Shown here piece by piece: positions 1 through 10,482 of a DNA stretch of 64,000 nt. A model generated the notes under the pieces. That model searched no databases. It had not been told where the DNA came from and worked only from the letters and a program-made list of their open reading frames with translations. The position numbers and the translations under genes are program-made. Origin of the DNA: Prochlorococcus marinus str. MIT 9313. GTDB lineage: Bacteria > Cyanobacteriota > Cyanobacteriia > PCC-6307 > Cyanobiaceae. Numbering within the stretch: position 1 is the stretch's first letter; each line of letters opens with the position of its first letter. The stretch is taken from NCBI RefSeq assembly GCF_000011485.1, contig NC_005071.1:1491347-1555346 (forward strand), written 5' to 3'.

Positions 1-527
1 ATGCAGATCTCCTGATCTGCACCGATCTACTGGAGAGCGGGAATGGCCCAAGCCTGGTCCGTAAAGCAAAACAGCTCAAGCCTGATCTCAAGGCCCTGAT
101 GCTGATTCAACGACCTTTATTACGCACCCTGCTGGATGCAATAGAAGCCCATTGCGATGGCCTCTGCGCCCATGAGCTCGTCGGCAGTGGCACCCTGCTG
201 GCAGCTCTAAGCGCAATCGAAAGCGATGGAACCTACTTAGACAGTGTGGTTGCAGGAGTTTTACGTCACGGTCGTCTCGGAAATGGCAAGAGCAGCCGCC
301 AAATCGACAACCTCAGCTTGCGCGAGGGAGATGTACTTCGAGGAATCTGTAAAGGGATGAGCAATCAGAACATTGCCGATGAGCTCTATCTCTCGATCGA
401 TACGGTCAAGAGCCATGTGCACAACCTGCTGCAAAAATTGCCAGCACGAGATCGCACCCATGCCGTAGTGGTGGCTTTTCGTGATGGGCTGGTGGAGTTA
501 CCTCAAAGACTGCCACGTTGGCAATAA
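1..527 (+). CDS. LuxR-family response regulator, 5' end outside window
   Basis: The reading frame is open from base 3 back to the window edge, so this is the 3' part of a longer gene; the internal ATG at 99 is not the true start. The 174 visible residues begin inside a receiver-like domain, where the LICTDLLES segment holds a candidate phospho-acceptor Asp. A LuxR/NarL helix-turn-helix follows at about visible residues 103-150, with the motifs LSLREGDVL, GMSNQNIADEL and SIDTVKSHVHNLL. The product should bind DNA and control transcription in response to an unseen sensor. The receiver is degenerate downstream of the Asp, so phosphorylation control is uncertain. The target genes are unknown. Confidence 0.85.
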   Translation, partial: ADLLICTDLLESGNGPSLVRKAKQLKPDLKALMLIQRPLLRTLLDAIEAHCDGLCAHELVGSGTLLAALSAIESDGTYLDSVVAGVLRHGRLGNGKSSRQIDNLSLREGDVLRGICKGMSNQNIADELYLSIDTVKSHVHNLLQKLPARDRTHAVVVAFRDGLVELPQRLPRWQ

Positions 528-646
528 CGCTGCCTTAACTGACTCGGTAACGTCCGCCTCAATGAGCGATCCCCAAAGGGTGATTGGCATCTTTCACTTT
601 GAGCCAACAAGCGCAGCTCCAAAGCTTCCGCAAAGGTGATCAATCG

Positions 647-1243
647 ATGGAAACCGCGCCTGGTCAGGGCCACCTATTCCCAAACCAAGTTCTATCCGCA
701 GAGGTCGCCCCCCGCCAGGAGCTCATTCTTAGCCGCGACCTTTTACAAAGCTGGCAGAGGCGCATTCAAGGCCATCAAGCCGATCTCTTCCAAGGAGAGC
801 CAGACATCGCTCGGCAGAGCTCGCTTTTTGGTAGCGATCACGAAACAGTCATCGACCAATTAAAGCCCCTGCAGCTCACACCTCTCCCCCTGAGCTTCTG
901 GCGCTGGCCTAACAGCCCTCACCATGGCCCAGCCGTTTATCTGGTGATGGACTGCCCAGCAGACCTCAACACTCCTTTATTGCTTTATGTGGGCGAAACG
1001 ATTGCTGCAGATCGCCGATGGAAGGGTGAGCATGATTGCAAGGCCTACCTGGCGGCCTATGCCGAAGCCCTTGCCAAGGCAGGACTAACAAACCAGCTCA
1101 GCATCCGTTTTTGGAGCGATGTTCCCGAGAGCACCAAAGCCCGTCGACAGCTCGAGCAACAACTGATCCAGCGTTGGCTGCCACCGTTCAACAAAGAAAC
1201 AAGAGCTCGCTGGAGCACCCCGTTCACAGCTGAATGCAGCTAA
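647..1243 (+). CDS. GIY-YIG-like nuclease domain protein
   Basis: A 198-residue protein. A longer frame starts at a TTG at 584, but the ATG at 647 has an AAGGTG purine stretch about 10 bases upstream and is preferred. The C-terminal half looks like a GIY-YIG fold: VYLVMD, then LLYVGET, then a basic RRWKGEH segment, an LEQQLI helix that could supply the catalytic Glu, and WLPPFNKE. This layout is known from cyanobacterial proteins of unknown role. The first ~90 residues have no recognisable domain. It lies just upstream of pepA and could be co-transcribed. A nuclease activity is inferred from fold resemblance only. Confidence 0.7.
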   Translation: METAPGQGHLFPNQVLSAEVAPRQELILSRDLLQSWQRRIQGHQADLFQGEPDIARQSSLFGSDHETVIDQLKPLQLTPLPLSFWRWPNSPHHGPAVYLVMDCPADLNTPLLLYVGETIAADRRWKGEHDCKAYLAAYAEALAKAGLTNQLSIRFWSDVPESTKARRQLEQQLIQRWLPPFNKETRARWSTPFTAECS

Positions 1244-1281
1244 ACGGCACGGCTAACATCGCTCCACCTCATCAACATCCC

Positions 1282-2754
1282 ATGGAGATTTGCCTTTTTC
1301 CAGCAACCTTGCAGAGCTGGACTGGCGATGTGCTCATGGTGGGCATGTTTGAGGGAAAGATGGAGGAACGTTTAAACGAGCTGGAAACACTCTGCAAAGG
1401 CTCTCTGATGCAGAGCCTTGAGAAGCAGATGTTCAAAGGCAAATCCGGAGAAATCGCCACCGTTCAACTGCTCCAAAACAAGCCAAACCTGCTGGTGCTC
1501 GTAGGGCTCGGAGAACCCCAGGAGATGAGGCTTGACGACCTTCGCAAGGCGGCTGCCCTAGGAGCGAAAGCAAGCCTCGGATGTAGTGGAACCCTGGGGA
1601 TGATGCTCCCCTGGGAGCCCTTAGATGCGGCATCTGCAGCAAGGGCCGTCGCAGAAGCCGTTCGCCTTTCCCTATATAAAGACCTCCGCTTTCGCAGTGC
1701 TCCTGAGCCCCGCTCTACGCCAACAAAACTGGAGCTCATTGGTCTGCCCGACTCAGCCGGCAAAGATCTTCAAGCCGTTCACCCCACCTGTGCCGGAGTG
1801 GAGCTAGCAAGGCAGCTGGTTGCGGCTCCTGCCAACAGTCTTACCCCTGCGGCCCTCGCCCAAACAGCGATTCAACTTGCCCACGAACACGGCCTCGAGT
1901 GCAGTGTGCTGGAGCGGTCTGACTGCGCCGAACGGGAAATGGGTGCCTACCTAGCAGTCTCTCAAGGTTCTGATCTGGAGCCAAAATTCATTCACCTCAC
2001 CTATCGCCCTCAAGGACCAGTTCAACGACGACTTGCCCTTGTCGGCAAGGGACTCACCTTCGATTCCGGTGGATACAACCTCAAGGTTGGAGCTGCCCAG
2101 ATCGATCTGATGAAATTCGACATGGGCGGCAGCGCAGCTGTACTTGGGGCCGCCCGAGCGATTGCAGAACTGCGACCCAAGGGAGTGGAAGTGCATGTGA
2201 TCGTGGCAGCCTGCGAAAACATGGTGAATGGATCAGCTGTCCATCCAGGAGACCTCGTGCGGGCCTCAAACGGCACCACCATCGAGATCAATAACACCGA
2301 TGCCGAAGGCCGTCTGACCCTTGCCGATGCACTGGTATACACCTGCGGACTCGAACCAGACGCAATCGTGGATTTAGCAACCCTTACAGGGGCTTGCGTT
2401 ATCGCACTTGGCGAAGAGATCGCTGGCCTTTGGACAGGTCATGATCCCCTGGCTGAGGGCCTAACCGCTGCAGCCGAAGCGGCCGGCGAAGGCCTGTGGC
2501 GCATGCCATTGCCAAGCTCCTATCGAGAGGGTCTCAAATCCAACCTCGCTGACCTCAAGAACACAGGACCCCGTCCAGGCGGATCCATTACCGCGGCCCT
2601 TTTCCTCAAAGAGTTTGTTGAGGCCTCCATCCCATGGGCCCACATCGACATCGCCGGAACGGTCTGGTCTGAAAAGGGCCGTGGCCTCAATCCATCTGGT
2701 GCCACCGGCTACGGGGTTCGCACTTTGGTGAATTGGATTTGTAGTCAGTCTTGA
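1282..2754 (+). CDS. pepA: Leucyl aminopeptidase (M17 family)
   Basis: A 490-residue cytosolic metallo-exopeptidase that releases N-terminal residues from peptides and takes part in peptide turnover. The C-terminal catalytic domain is clear: VGKGLTFDSGGYNLK, MKFDMGGSAAVLGAA and the family signature NTDAEGRLTLADAL carry the metal-binding Asp/Glu and catalytic Lys/Arg residues. The N-terminal M17 domain is also present. An in-frame ATG at 1234 would overlap the upstream gene and add 16 residues (MQLNGTANIAPPHQHP) with no family counterpart, so the ATG at 1282 is chosen. Length is normal for the family. Confidence 0.95.
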   Translation: MEICLFPATLQSWTGDVLMVGMFEGKMEERLNELETLCKGSLMQSLEKQMFKGKSGEIATVQLLQNKPNLLVLVGLGEPQEMRLDDLRKAAALGAKASLGCSGTLGMMLPWEPLDAASAARAVAEAVRLSLYKDLRFRSAPEPRSTPTKLELIGLPDSAGKDLQAVHPTCAGVELARQLVAAPANSLTPAALAQTAIQLAHEHGLECSVLERSDCAEREMGAYLAVSQGSDLEPKFIHLTYRPQGPVQRRLALVGKGLTFDSGGYNLKVGAAQIDLMKFDMGGSAAVLGAARAIAELRPKGVEVHVIVAACENMVNGSAVHPGDLVRASNGTTIEINNTDAEGRLTLADALVYTCGLEPDAIVDLATLTGACVIALGEEIAGLWTGHDPLAEGLTAAAEAAGEGLWRMPLPSSYREGLKSNLADLKNTGPRPGGSITAALFLKEFVEASIPWAHIDIAGTVWSEKGRGLNPSGATGYGVRTLVNWICSQS

Positions 2755-3058
2755 GTCAAGAGGCATTGCATGCAACTCAGCGAAAAATGAGCTGAAGAAG
2801 GAATCACAACACGAGTACAACGTTGATCGCTAAAGGTCGCGCAGGGTTGGCAATGCTCATGCCTGGAGCTAGAAACCTATGCAGAAAATTGATCAGCAAA
2901 GAGTTTTCGCTTGCTTTATCAGAATCGGGGGCCTGAATTTTGATGCGGAATATTGAACTGGCTTGAATGACGACAGTCCTTGACCTGGTATTTGATAGAG
3001 ATCTCATCAAAGAAGCTTTGAGCATCAAAGCCAGAGGGAGAAGGAAAGAGCGCCTAAC
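2755..3058. other. Intergenic gap after pepA
   Basis: No supported gene. The one short minus-strand frame here (2804-3028) has no protein-like features or ribosome binding site. No strong hairpin with a T-run was seen. Confidence 0.5.
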
Positions 3059-3271
3059 TCATGAGGCTGCAACATTCATCGCCCCATTCCTGGCATGAAT
3101 CCGCTCTGAAAGCGAAAGGGTCTTGGGGCATTCCAACGCATGAATCTGCCAACGTGCTCGTTCAGAAAAAGACTCCAAAACCCTTTCCAAGTCATCGGAA
3201 GCCTGCTTCGGAGAAGGATACGGGCCAACATGCCGAGTCACTAGTCCATCCTTAACGGTCAGCAGATACAT
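3059..3271 (-). CDS. Small conserved picocyanobacterial protein, 70 aa
   Basis: A short acidic/basic protein starting MYLLTVKDGLVTRHVG, with a helical middle (KQASDDLERVLESFSERARWQIH). A GGAG box lies about 5 bases before the ATG, which supports translation. I do not recognise a named domain. The protein-like composition and good start signal suggest a real gene, probably one of the many small conserved proteins of marine picocyanobacteria. It sits between the convergent end of pepA and the upstream side of nothing obvious on its own strand, so it is likely monocistronic. Confidence 0.6.
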   Translation of the reverse strand: MYLLTVKDGLVTRHVGPYPSPKQASDDLERVLESFSERARWQIHALECPKTLSLSERIHARNGAMNVAAS

Positions 3272-3383
3272 ACATCTCCTACTTAAATCTCCAGTAGATG
3301 TTAAGCAGCTTTTTCAGCAGGAGGGATGGGTGGAAACCCGCATCTTCACTGCGCACTATCCGATTTCAAAGGTCATCCTGATT

Positions 3384-4055
3384 TTATTTTTTCCTTAGAT
3401 TTGCTTGATCTGGGCGCTGCCATGGCACTCCGGTCCGTGCTCTGTCACCCCATAGCTGATCTAGTCGACGGTCGCGGCCACAGCTATATCGATAGAAGTT
3501 GTATTTGATGCTATTGAGCTCTGCGTAATTCTGGTGGTAATCCTCAGCCAGCCAGAATTCGCTCAAAGGTTTGATCTCAACTCTCAGATTGCTCATGGGC
3601 TGGGCCAGCTCCAAAGCCGCAGCATCAGCACTCTCACGAGCCTCGCTGGCCTGCTGATCATCTCGAGTGAAGATCACAGGTCGATAGGAGTCACCTTGAT
3701 CACAAAATTGGCCATCACCATCAAGAGGGTCAACATTGCGCCAATAGCTCCGTAGTAGCTCTGCATAGCTGATTTGAGCGGCATCAAATCGCACCCGTAC
3801 AGCCTCTTGATGACCTGTGGTTTTAGAGCTCACCTGGCGGTAGGTGGGGCGAGGCAAATCACCGCCTGTGTAACCACTCTCAGAAGAAATCACACCGGTT
3901 AATCCCTCCAGATCATGCTCAAGACACCAGAAGCAGCCCCCGGCAAAAACGGCTTCCTCAACTGACGCCAAAACTTGAAGCGGCAAGCCAAGTAAGGCAA
4001 CACAGAGAAAGATGGCAATCCACCATCTCCTCAAAGGTCGAAACGTTGTCTTCAT
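3384..4055 (-). CDS. msrA: Peptide methionine sulfoxide reductase A, exported
   Basis: Reduces methionine-S-sulfoxide in proteins, repairing oxidative damage. The 223-residue product has a signal peptide or membrane anchor (residues about 12-31, [19 protein letters not shown]), then the MsrA active-site motif [10 protein letters not shown] with the catalytic Cys. GYTGGD, GHQEAV and YAELLRSYW are further family motifs. The ATG overlaps the lpxB stop (4052-4055), so it is the last gene of the envelope operon and is probably translated by coupling. The signal sequence suggests action in the periplasm or thylakoid lumen. Confidence 0.92.
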   Translation of the reverse strand: MKTTFRPLRRWWIAIFLCVALLGLPLQVLASVEEAVFAGGCFWCLEHDLEGLTGVISSESGYTGGDLPRPTYRQVSSKTTGHQEAVRVRFDAAQISYAELLRSYWRNVDPLDGDGQFCDQGDSYRPVIFTRDDQQASEARESADAAALELAQPMSNLRVEIKPLSEFWLAEDYHQNYAELNSIKYNFYRYSCGRDRRLDQLWGDRARTGVPWQRPDQANLRKK

Positions 4056-5230
4056 GTCTTGGTTAAATCAAGGATTTCCTTTGCTGCCCTATCGGTAACA
4101 CCTGGAACGCCAAGCGTCTGCCGCAATCGCCGATAGCCCTCGAGCATCTCATTACGCTGGGCAGGATCCTCCAATAAAGGGATAGCTGCCTGCACAAGTG
4201 CTTCTGCAGTCAACTCATCCTGTAGTAATTCCGGCACAAGCCGTTCCTTCAGCAACAGATTCACCGGCGAGATATGTTCCACTCGAAAGCGCAAAAAGTG
4301 TCGAGCCACAAATGCTGTGATCCGACTCACCTTGTAGCCCACCACCTGGGGAACGCCACGCAAGGCCATCTCCATATTGACGGTGCCTGATTTGCCGAGG
4401 GCAAGATCAGCCGCCGCATAAAGCATTGGTTTGAGTTCATCGGCCTGCTGAGCAGAAAGGACTCGCCCTCGAACTGCCGCTGCCTCAAGAGCCTCCTGCA
4501 AAGACTTCTCAAAACTTGCTAATCCTGCAGGAACAATCACCTCAAGGGATTGGTCACGCTGCTGAAGCAACGCTGCTGCCTTGGCGAGAGTGGGCATCAA
4601 GTAACGAAGTTCCTGTTGCCGGGAAGCAGGTAAAAGCAACAACAATCTTTGGCCAGGCTTCAAGCCAAGCCGCTCACGCGCCTGCTGACGATCAGGCAGC
4701 ACACTCACCGTATCGAGTAATGGATGACCGACCCAAGTCACCTTGGCCCCCCGCTGGGAATAGAACTCAGCTTCAACGGGAAAGATCGCCAAAATTCTGT
4801 CGGTGAAACTCAGCAACTGAGTGGTGCCGCCATCGCCAAAACGCCAAGCCCATTCCTGAGGAGCGATGTAATAAATAATCGGCACCCTGGGAAACCAGCG
4901 CCGCAACTTGTGCCCCAAACGCACGTTGGCCCCCATGTAATCGATCAGCACCACGGCATCGGGTGGTCGCTGCTTGAGCACGTGATCCACCCGAGACTGA
5001 AGTCGCAAAGTGGGGAGCACCAGAGGCAGGGCCTCCCAAAGTCCAATCGCACCCATCGGAGCCGTATCAGCAAGCAGTTCTGCACCAGAAGCCTGCATGC
5101 GGGGACCTCCAAGGGCCATCAACTCAAGCGGTAAGGAACGCCGTTCAACCTCCCTTTGGAGAGCTTGAATCAAGAGACTTCCCTGCAAATCACCAGAGAC
5201 CTCGCCAGTGCTGATCAGCAGGCGCACCAT
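4052..5230 (-). CDS. lpxB: Lipid-A-disaccharide synthase
   Basis: A 392-residue GT19 glycosyltransferase that joins UDP-2,3-diacylglucosamine and lipid X to form the lipid A disaccharide at the inner membrane. It opens with the family motif [12 protein letters not shown] and shows [43 protein letters not shown] and the donor-site [11 protein letters not shown]. The length matches the family. Its start shares one base with the lpxA stop, and it overlaps msrA by 4 bases, so the run lpxA-lpxB-msrA is very tightly packed. Confidence 0.95.
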   Translation of the reverse strand: MVRLLISTGEVSGDLQGSLLIQALQREVERRSLPLELMALGGPRMQASGAELLADTAPMGAIGLWEALPLVLPTLRLQSRVDHVLKQRPPDAVVLIDYMGANVRLGHKLRRWFPRVPIIYYIAPQEWAWRFGDGGTTQLLSFTDRILAIFPVEAEFYSQRGAKVTWVGHPLLDTVSVLPDRQQARERLGLKPGQRLLLLLPASRQQELRYLMPTLAKAAALLQQRDQSLEVIVPAGLASFEKSLQEALEAAAVRGRVLSAQQADELKPMLYAAADLALGKSGTVNMEMALRGVPQVVGYKVSRITAFVARHFLRFRVEHISPVNLLLKERLVPELLQDELTAEALVQAAIPLLEDPAQRNEMLEGYRRLRQTLGVPGVTDRAAKEILDLTKT

Positions 5231-6081
5231 CAGCGACTCAAAGACATCGCAGGCATAGGACCACGACGTCCCTTCTCAATCGAGGCCTCCAGAAAGGCAC
5301 AGAGGTGTGCACCCGCTGGCATCAACTGCTCTTGTCGAGCAAGCCGCAACCCCTCAACAAAGACATGGTCAGATCGAAACAGCAAATTCCAAATCTCTTG
5401 CAACTGGACAAGTTCTCCTCCCTCTTGAGTCTTCAGACCACTGCGCCGCAGGCCAACGCGATTGAGACCCCTCAATCGACCTGGATGCCCTTCGGCGAGG
5501 CAGTACGGGGGGACATCGCGATCAACCCTTGTCATGCCTCCCACCATGGCAAGACTGCCAATGTGAACGAATTGGTGAATTCCTAAGCAGCCACCGATCA
5601 CGGCCCGGTCTTCGACCAAGACATGACCAGCCATTTGAATTCCATTCGACATCACAATCCCATTGCCCAGCACACAGTTGTGACCAAGGTGGCAATAGGC
5701 CATCAACAAGTTGTGATTACCGATCTTGGTCTGTTCACCTTCCTCCGTGGCACGGTTGATGGTGACGTATTCCCTAATTGTGTTGGCATCGCCAATCACC
5801 ACCTCTGTAGGTGCGCCGCGATACTTGAGGTCCTGTGGCTCAAGACCAAGGCAGGCTCCGGGGAAAACCCGGTTATTGGCGCCAAGGGTCAAACGGCCAT
5901 CGAGCACCACATGGGGGCCAATCCAAGTATCAGGACCAATCTTGACATCAGGTCCAATCACTGCTCCCGGCCCAACAATGACACCGGAAGCGAGCTCAGC
6001 ACGAGGATCCACCACAGCCGCAGGGTGAACCTGAGCCTTTTTTTCTGCAGTGATCGCTGAGAGTTTGCTCACCTCGCTCAT
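5230..6081 (-). CDS. lpxA: UDP-N-acetylglucosamine acyltransferase
   Basis: Catalyses the first step of lipid A synthesis, moving a 3-hydroxyacyl chain from ACP to UDP-GlcNAc. The 283-residue protein has the left-handed beta-helix hexapeptide repeats from about residue 18 onward ([20 protein letters not shown] and following). The catalytic His lies in the [13 protein letters not shown] region, and the [19 protein letters not shown] segment is typical. A helical C-terminal domain follows. It starts 5 bases after the fabZ stop. The N-terminus has an unusual ~15-residue extension before the first repeat. Confidence 0.95.
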   Translation of the reverse strand: MSEVSKLSAITAEKKAQVHPAAVVDPRAELASGVIVGPGAVIGPDVKIGPDTWIGPHVVLDGRLTLGANNRVFPGACLGLEPQDLKYRGAPTEVVIGDANTIREYVTINRATEEGEQTKIGNHNLLMAYCHLGHNCVLGNGIVMSNGIQMAGHVLVEDRAVIGGCLGIHQFVHIGSLAMVGGMTRVDRDVPPYCLAEGHPGRLRGLNRVGLRRSGLKTQEGGELVQLQEIWNLLFRSDHVFVEGLRLARQEQLMPAGAHLCAFLEASIEKGRRGPMPAMSLSR

Positions 6082-6086
6082 GATCC

Positions 6087-6542
6087 TCAGTCCACCAAGG
6101 AAAACATCAACTCACCAGAGCAAACCAGCTGGCCCTCCACCCTGGCTTCACCCCTGACCTTGCCAAAGCGCTGCCGCTTCAAGCTAAGCAGTTCACAGCT
6201 AATCGTGAGCTGATCTCCTGGCACCACCGGACGGCGGAAACGAACTGCATCGATACCTGCAAACACGAATAACCCCTTGGGCAGATCTGGCATCTGGGCC
6301 ACGATCAAACCACCCACCTGGGCCATCGCCTCAACAATCAAGACCCCAGGCATCAAAGGACGACCAGGGAAATGACCCTGAAACTGAGGTTCATTGAGGG
6401 TCACATTTTTGATCGCAACAGCCCGCTGGCCAGGTTCATGGAGCACAACACGATCAACCAGAGCAAACGGATAACGATGAGGCAGCAGCCCCATGATCTG
6501 CTCACTTGTCAACACAACAGGATTAGGAGAGGGATCGGTCAA
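6087..6542 (-). CDS. fabZ: 3-hydroxyacyl-ACP dehydratase FabZ
   Basis: Dehydrates 3-hydroxyacyl-ACP in fatty-acid elongation, competing with LpxA for the same substrate. The 151-residue protein has the hot-dog fold motifs [14 protein letters not shown] (catalytic His) and [19 protein letters not shown] (catalytic Glu). Its ATG overlaps the lpxC stop by 4 bases. Location between lpxC and lpxA is the common bacterial arrangement and couples lipid A and phospholipid acyl supply. Confidence 0.95.
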   Translation of the reverse strand: MTDPSPNPVVLTSEQIMGLLPHRYPFALVDRVVLHEPGQRAVAIKNVTLNEPQFQGHFPGRPLMPGVLIVEAMAQVGGLIVAQMPDLPKGLFVFAGIDAVRFRRPVVPGDQLTISCELLSLKRQRFGKVRGEARVEGQLVCSGELMFSLVD

Positions 6543-7396
6543 GAGACAGTGACAGGACAGACGGCAAGGAGAGCATTGGCCAGATCGTTATGGAGTCCAT
6601 GGGACCCCCGATAGACAAGAACCTGAGCCTGAGGGAATCCCACAAGTGCAAGGTCTCCGATCAAGTCCAAGAGCTTATGGCGCACTGGTTCATCAGCAAA
6701 TCGCAGTGGAGGATTCAACCAGTGATCACCATCACAAACCAAGGCATTGTCGAGGGCACCCCCCTGGATGAGGCCCGCCGCCAAGAGCTGATCCACCTGT
6801 TCGCGAAACCCAAATGTTCTCGCCGGAGCAATCTGTTCAGTAAACCCCTCTGGAGTGAGCTCAATCGCCAGCATCTGATGACCAATAGCAGCTTGGGGGA
6901 AATCAATCACACCAACAACATTGAAGCGCTCGGCGGGTGTCGCTGTGATCACACTGCTACCGCGATGACACACCAAAGCATGCTCAAGCACGAGCGGATC
7001 GGCACGAGGGGTTGCAGCAGGAGTAAGGCCCACCTCTGCTATCGCCTCCACCCAGCCCAGAGCTGAACCATCAAGAAGCGGTATTTCCTCACCACCAACC
7101 TGGATCTCCACATGGGTCAAGCCACAGCCCGCTAAGGCCGCCAGTAGATGTTCCACCGTGCCTAAATGGCGGTCGCCCAGTTCCAAAGTGGTGCAAAGCT
7201 GACTATCGCGAACCTGATGCGGCCCCAAAGTGACTGGTGAGTCGCTGTTGTCCAGCCAGGAGACATGGAAGCCAACTTGAGCAGAAGGCTGTAAACGCAC
7301 CTCGGCGACCTCCCCACCATGAAGCCCAATCCCTTGTCTTGAGACAGCTCCGCCTAGGGTCCAAGCACGGTCATAACTCGTAGGCCAAAAAGCCAC
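6539..7396 (-). CDS. lpxC: UDP-3-O-acyl-N-acetylglucosamine deacetylase
   Basis: Zinc deacetylase that performs the committed step of lipid A synthesis. The 285-residue protein has the family motif [14 protein letters not shown] with the first zinc-ligand His, and near the end [15 protein letters not shown] with the second His and the Asp ligand. [12 protein letters not shown] is also typical. It overlaps the bamA stop by one base. Together with lpxA and lpxB it shows that this organism makes a lipid A; lpxD is not in this window. Confidence 0.95.
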   Translation of the reverse strand: MAFWPTSYDRAWTLGGAVSRQGIGLHGGEVAEVRLQPSAQVGFHVSWLDNSDSPVTLGPHQVRDSQLCTTLELGDRHLGTVEHLLAALAGCGLTHVEIQVGGEEIPLLDGSALGWVEAIAEVGLTPAATPRADPLVLEHALVCHRGSSVITATPAERFNVVGVIDFPQAAIGHQMLAIELTPEGFTEQIAPARTFGFREQVDQLLAAGLIQGGALDNALVCDGDHWLNPPLRFADEPVRHKLLDLIGDLALVGFPQAQVLVYRGSHGLHNDLANALLAVCPVTVS

Positions 7397-9684
7397 TAGA
7401 ACTTCCAGCCAACCCCGAGATTAAAGCGCCACTCATCGGTGAAATCCTGTGTTGCAACCTCAAGGCGCAATGGCCCTACTGGAGTGGTAACAATCAGACC
7501 AGAACCTAGCGAGAAACCAGAACCAGGCTTGTCGAGAAGTTTGCCTGGCTTACCAGGAACATTCTCTTGGGAGCCTAAATCAGTACCGCCATCAACGAAA
7601 ACCTCACCAGAGACGATATTCCAAATCGGGAATCGATATTCAATCGTCGCTTCAACAAAGCTTCGGCCCACAGATAAATCACAATCACTCCAACCTCTTA
7701 CGGAATTAGATCCACCAAGACAGAAAGCCTCATAAGGAGGCAGATCACCTAAAACCGTGCCTGCCTTAACCTGAAAAGCAAGGGCCTGAGGACAATTTTC
7801 CTGTTCCCCTGGCTTAGGACGACAGCCCTTGGCAAGTTTCAACCAATTAACTGGAATGAAATGTGTATAGCTAGTCCGAAGACGGTTAAAGGTCGGTGAA
7901 TGCTCCCCGACAGATACAAATTGCTCAGTACCAAAACTAAAGAAGTTGCCAGAAGTTGGATTACGAGGGTCATTCAAATTATTATAAGTAGCCGCGACTC
8001 TTACACCAAGAAGGTTGTTTTCATCTGCACAATCAAAAGCGATACAAATCACATCGTCATCAGGCACGCGGCCATCCTCAATGTCATCATTTGCCACACC
8101 ATAAGGACGGCTATCGCCAGAGAAGTTGATCGGCCTGACCTTCTGAATATTCAAGCCAGCCAAGACATTCCACGGTGCTTTCTTGTATGGATCACCACCA
8201 TTAAGAGGTCTTGCAAAAATTATATTTCCACCAATTCTTTGCAAAGCAACAGAATTCCCTTCATAGTCAAACCAACTAGCATTTGAGTCTGCGTTCTCTG
8301 CATCAGAAACTGAATCAAATTTCCTTCCCGCAGGGTTATCATTTTCATCTATATCATATGCGTAACTAGAGCCACCATCATAGTAATCTTTAAGGGTGCG
8401 AATATTGCCATTATTTTGGCTCTGAAAAACTTGAGGCACCTCACGACTTAAAAATATAGAGGTCCGGAATGAGGTGCGGTGAGCATCACCCTTAATCCAT
8501 GGATCCGTAAATGAAATGCTTCCTAAGCCTCCATACTGACCATAAGTAATGTTCAATGCCATATTCCAGGCACGACCAAGAAGATTGCTGTCCTGAAGTT
8601 GTATCTGGCCAAAGACACCCTGACTCTGGCTATAACCCAGGCCACCTGACAACGAACCGGTGGACTGCTCAACAATGCCAAGAATGATTGTCACATTGCC
8701 AGGTTCACCAGCAACCGGTTTCAGGGTGACTTTGACATCACTGAAAAGAGATGTGCCATATAGGCGCTTAATATCTGCCTCAAGCTGATTTCGATTAAAT
8801 ACTTCGCCAGGCTTGATTGATATCTCTCGTGTAATCACCCAGGGCTTGGTCTTGCCATTAATCGGCTCACCCTTCTCATCGGTGGAATCACCTTCCTTAT
8901 TTAGGAACTGCACTTCCACCCCTGCAACCGTGCCCTGGGTCACCTTGAGCTGCACCACTCCCTCTGGAGAAACGCGCGTAGGGCCGGTGACCCGAGCCAG
9001 GGAATAGCCCTCGTTTGCGTACCACTGCTGCAACTCCTTCATACGAGCCTGCAGTTCATTGAGATTGAGAGTCCTGCCGTAGTCGGGGAGGAATGTTTCC
9101 TCAATCACAGATTCAGAAAGCCCAACATCAGGTGGATCAAGTTCCACTTTGGTGAGCAATGGATTGGGCTGCACCTGCACCACGAGCTGAACCCCTAAAG
9201 GGCCGTCACTCGGCTCAATGCGCACATCAGAAAACCAACCCGTGGCGTAAATCGCATCGAGATCACGTTTGAGCTCATCTCGAGTCACACGACTACCGGG
9301 ACGCACAACCATGGCGTCATAAGCGGCGAGTTCTACACGCTCTTGCTCCGGATGGCCTGCAATCCCTTCGATGATCACCTCGGTGATCAAGACACGAGGC
9401 TCCTCAGACAGCTGTTCAGATGCGTTGAGAGGCAGCTCTTGCTGCTCTGCAGGGGTAACCTGAATCTGCTCGATACCCAGGCTTTCCTCGGCGACGCCTT
9501 CAGGAGTGGCCACCTCCTCCACCTGCACATCATCGTTGACCAAGATCTCCGCAGCTGGGGGCTGAGTGTCCTGCTCTGGTGTCTGAGCGCGCGCAGGAGC
9601 AGCAAGAAGCGGCAAGGCCAGAACCAGGCCAAATGCACCTCGCCGCAAGGCATCCGAGGGTCCGCTAGATAGGAAGCTGGCCAT
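7396..9684 (-). CDS. bamA: Outer-membrane assembly protein BamA/Omp85
   Basis: Core component that inserts beta-barrel proteins into the outer membrane. The 762-residue precursor has a signal peptide ending near PARAQ (about residue 34), a Pro/Glu-rich spacer with several VEEV/PEE stretches, then POTRA repeats (for example VLITEVIIEGIAGHPEQE and PLLTKVELDPPDVG), and a C-terminal 16-strand type barrel ending in FNLGVGWKF with the usual terminal Phe. LGGSNSVRGW is the conserved RGW-type loop motif. It starts 69 bases after purC. Cyanobacterial Omp85 proteins usually have three POTRA domains, which fits the size. Confidence 0.93.
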   Translation of the reverse strand: MASFLSSGPSDALRRGAFGLVLALPLLAAPARAQTPEQDTQPPAAEILVNDDVQVEEVATPEGVAEESLGIEQIQVTPAEQQELPLNASEQLSEEPRVLITEVIIEGIAGHPEQERVELAAYDAMVVRPGSRVTRDELKRDLDAIYATGWFSDVRIEPSDGPLGVQLVVQVQPNPLLTKVELDPPDVGLSESVIEETFLPDYGRTLNLNELQARMKELQQWYANEGYSLARVTGPTRVSPEGVVQLKVTQGTVAGVEVQFLNKEGDSTDEKGEPINGKTKPWVITREISIKPGEVFNRNQLEADIKRLYGTSLFSDVKVTLKPVAGEPGNVTIILGIVEQSTGSLSGGLGYSQSQGVFGQIQLQDSNLLGRAWNMALNITYGQYGGLGSISFTDPWIKGDAHRTSFRTSIFLSREVPQVFQSQNNGNIRTLKDYYDGGSSYAYDIDENDNPAGRKFDSVSDAENADSNASWFDYEGNSVALQRIGGNIIFARPLNGGDPYKKAPWNVLAGLNIQKVRPINFSGDSRPYGVANDDIEDGRVPDDDVICIAFDCADENNLLGVRVAATYNNLNDPRNPTSGNFFSFGTEQFVSVGEHSPTFNRLRTSYTHFIPVNWLKLAKGCRPKPGEQENCPQALAFQVKAGTVLGDLPPYEAFCLGGSNSVRGWSDCDLSVGRSFVEATIEYRFPIWNIVSGEVFVDGGTDLGSQENVPGKPGKLLDKPGSGFSLGSGLIVTTPVGPLRLEVATQDFTDEWRFNLGVGWKF

Positions 9685-9753
9685 GGGTGATAGGAATCCG
9701 GCTACAGAGCCGCCAAATGTGCGCTGACATTACCTGCAGTTGTAGGAATTAGC

Positions 9754-10482
9754 TCATACCCCTTGGACCCGTTTGAGGATCTCCCCGTAGGCTTCAATCA
9801 CTCCACCAAGGTCCTGGCGGAAGCGATCCTTATCCAGGATGCGGGCCTGGGGATCGCTATTTCGATGGTCCCAAAGCCTGCAGGTATCAGGACTGATTTC
9901 ATCCGCCACCAGCAGAGTGCCTGCACTGTTGAGTCCAAGTTCGAGCTTGAAGTCCACCAACAACAGGTCCAAGCTCTCAAAAAATGACAGCAACAGCTGA
10001 TTCACCCGACGGGCCAACTGTTCGATCTCTAAACGCTGCTGCGAACTGATTAATCCAAGCAGCTGCAGCCTTGATTCGCTCAGCAGGGGATCTCCCAAAT
10101 TGTCGTCCTTGTAGTAGAGGTCCAACAAAGCGGGCGAAAGCTCAGTACCGGCCGCAATAGGCGTTTGTTGACAAAGCGATCCAGTCGCCACGTTGCGAAT
10201 CACAACCTCCAGGGGAATCACATCAACATGCTGAACAAGCATCCAGGTTTCGGAAACCAGGTCGAGGTAGTGGGTGGGCACACCCTCGCGCTCAAGCATC
10301 TCGAACAGTCGTGCCGAGATCTGACAATTCAGTCGCCCCTTGCCCTCGAGTTCAGCCCTTTTGAGTGCATTAAACGCCGTGGCGTCATTCTTGAACTCCA
10401 CCAACACACGATCGGGCTGATCCGCAGCGAAGACCCTTTTGGCCTTGCCCTCATAGAGCAGAGGGCCGTGATCTGGCGTCAT
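9754..10482 (-). CDS. purC: SAICAR synthetase
   Basis: Step 8 of purine synthesis: joins CAIR and aspartate using ATP. The 242-residue protein starts with [11 protein letters not shown] and contains [37 protein letters not shown] and [12 protein letters not shown], all family hallmarks. Its ATG overlaps the stop of the secreted-protein gene by 4 bases. The link between purC and bamA on one strand is known in picocyanobacteria and is probably a matter of genome packing rather than shared function. Confidence 0.95.

Noticed and set aside
2804-3028. 74-codon minus-strand frame after pepA
   Set aside because: No start signal, repetitive Leu/Ser content and no family resemblance.
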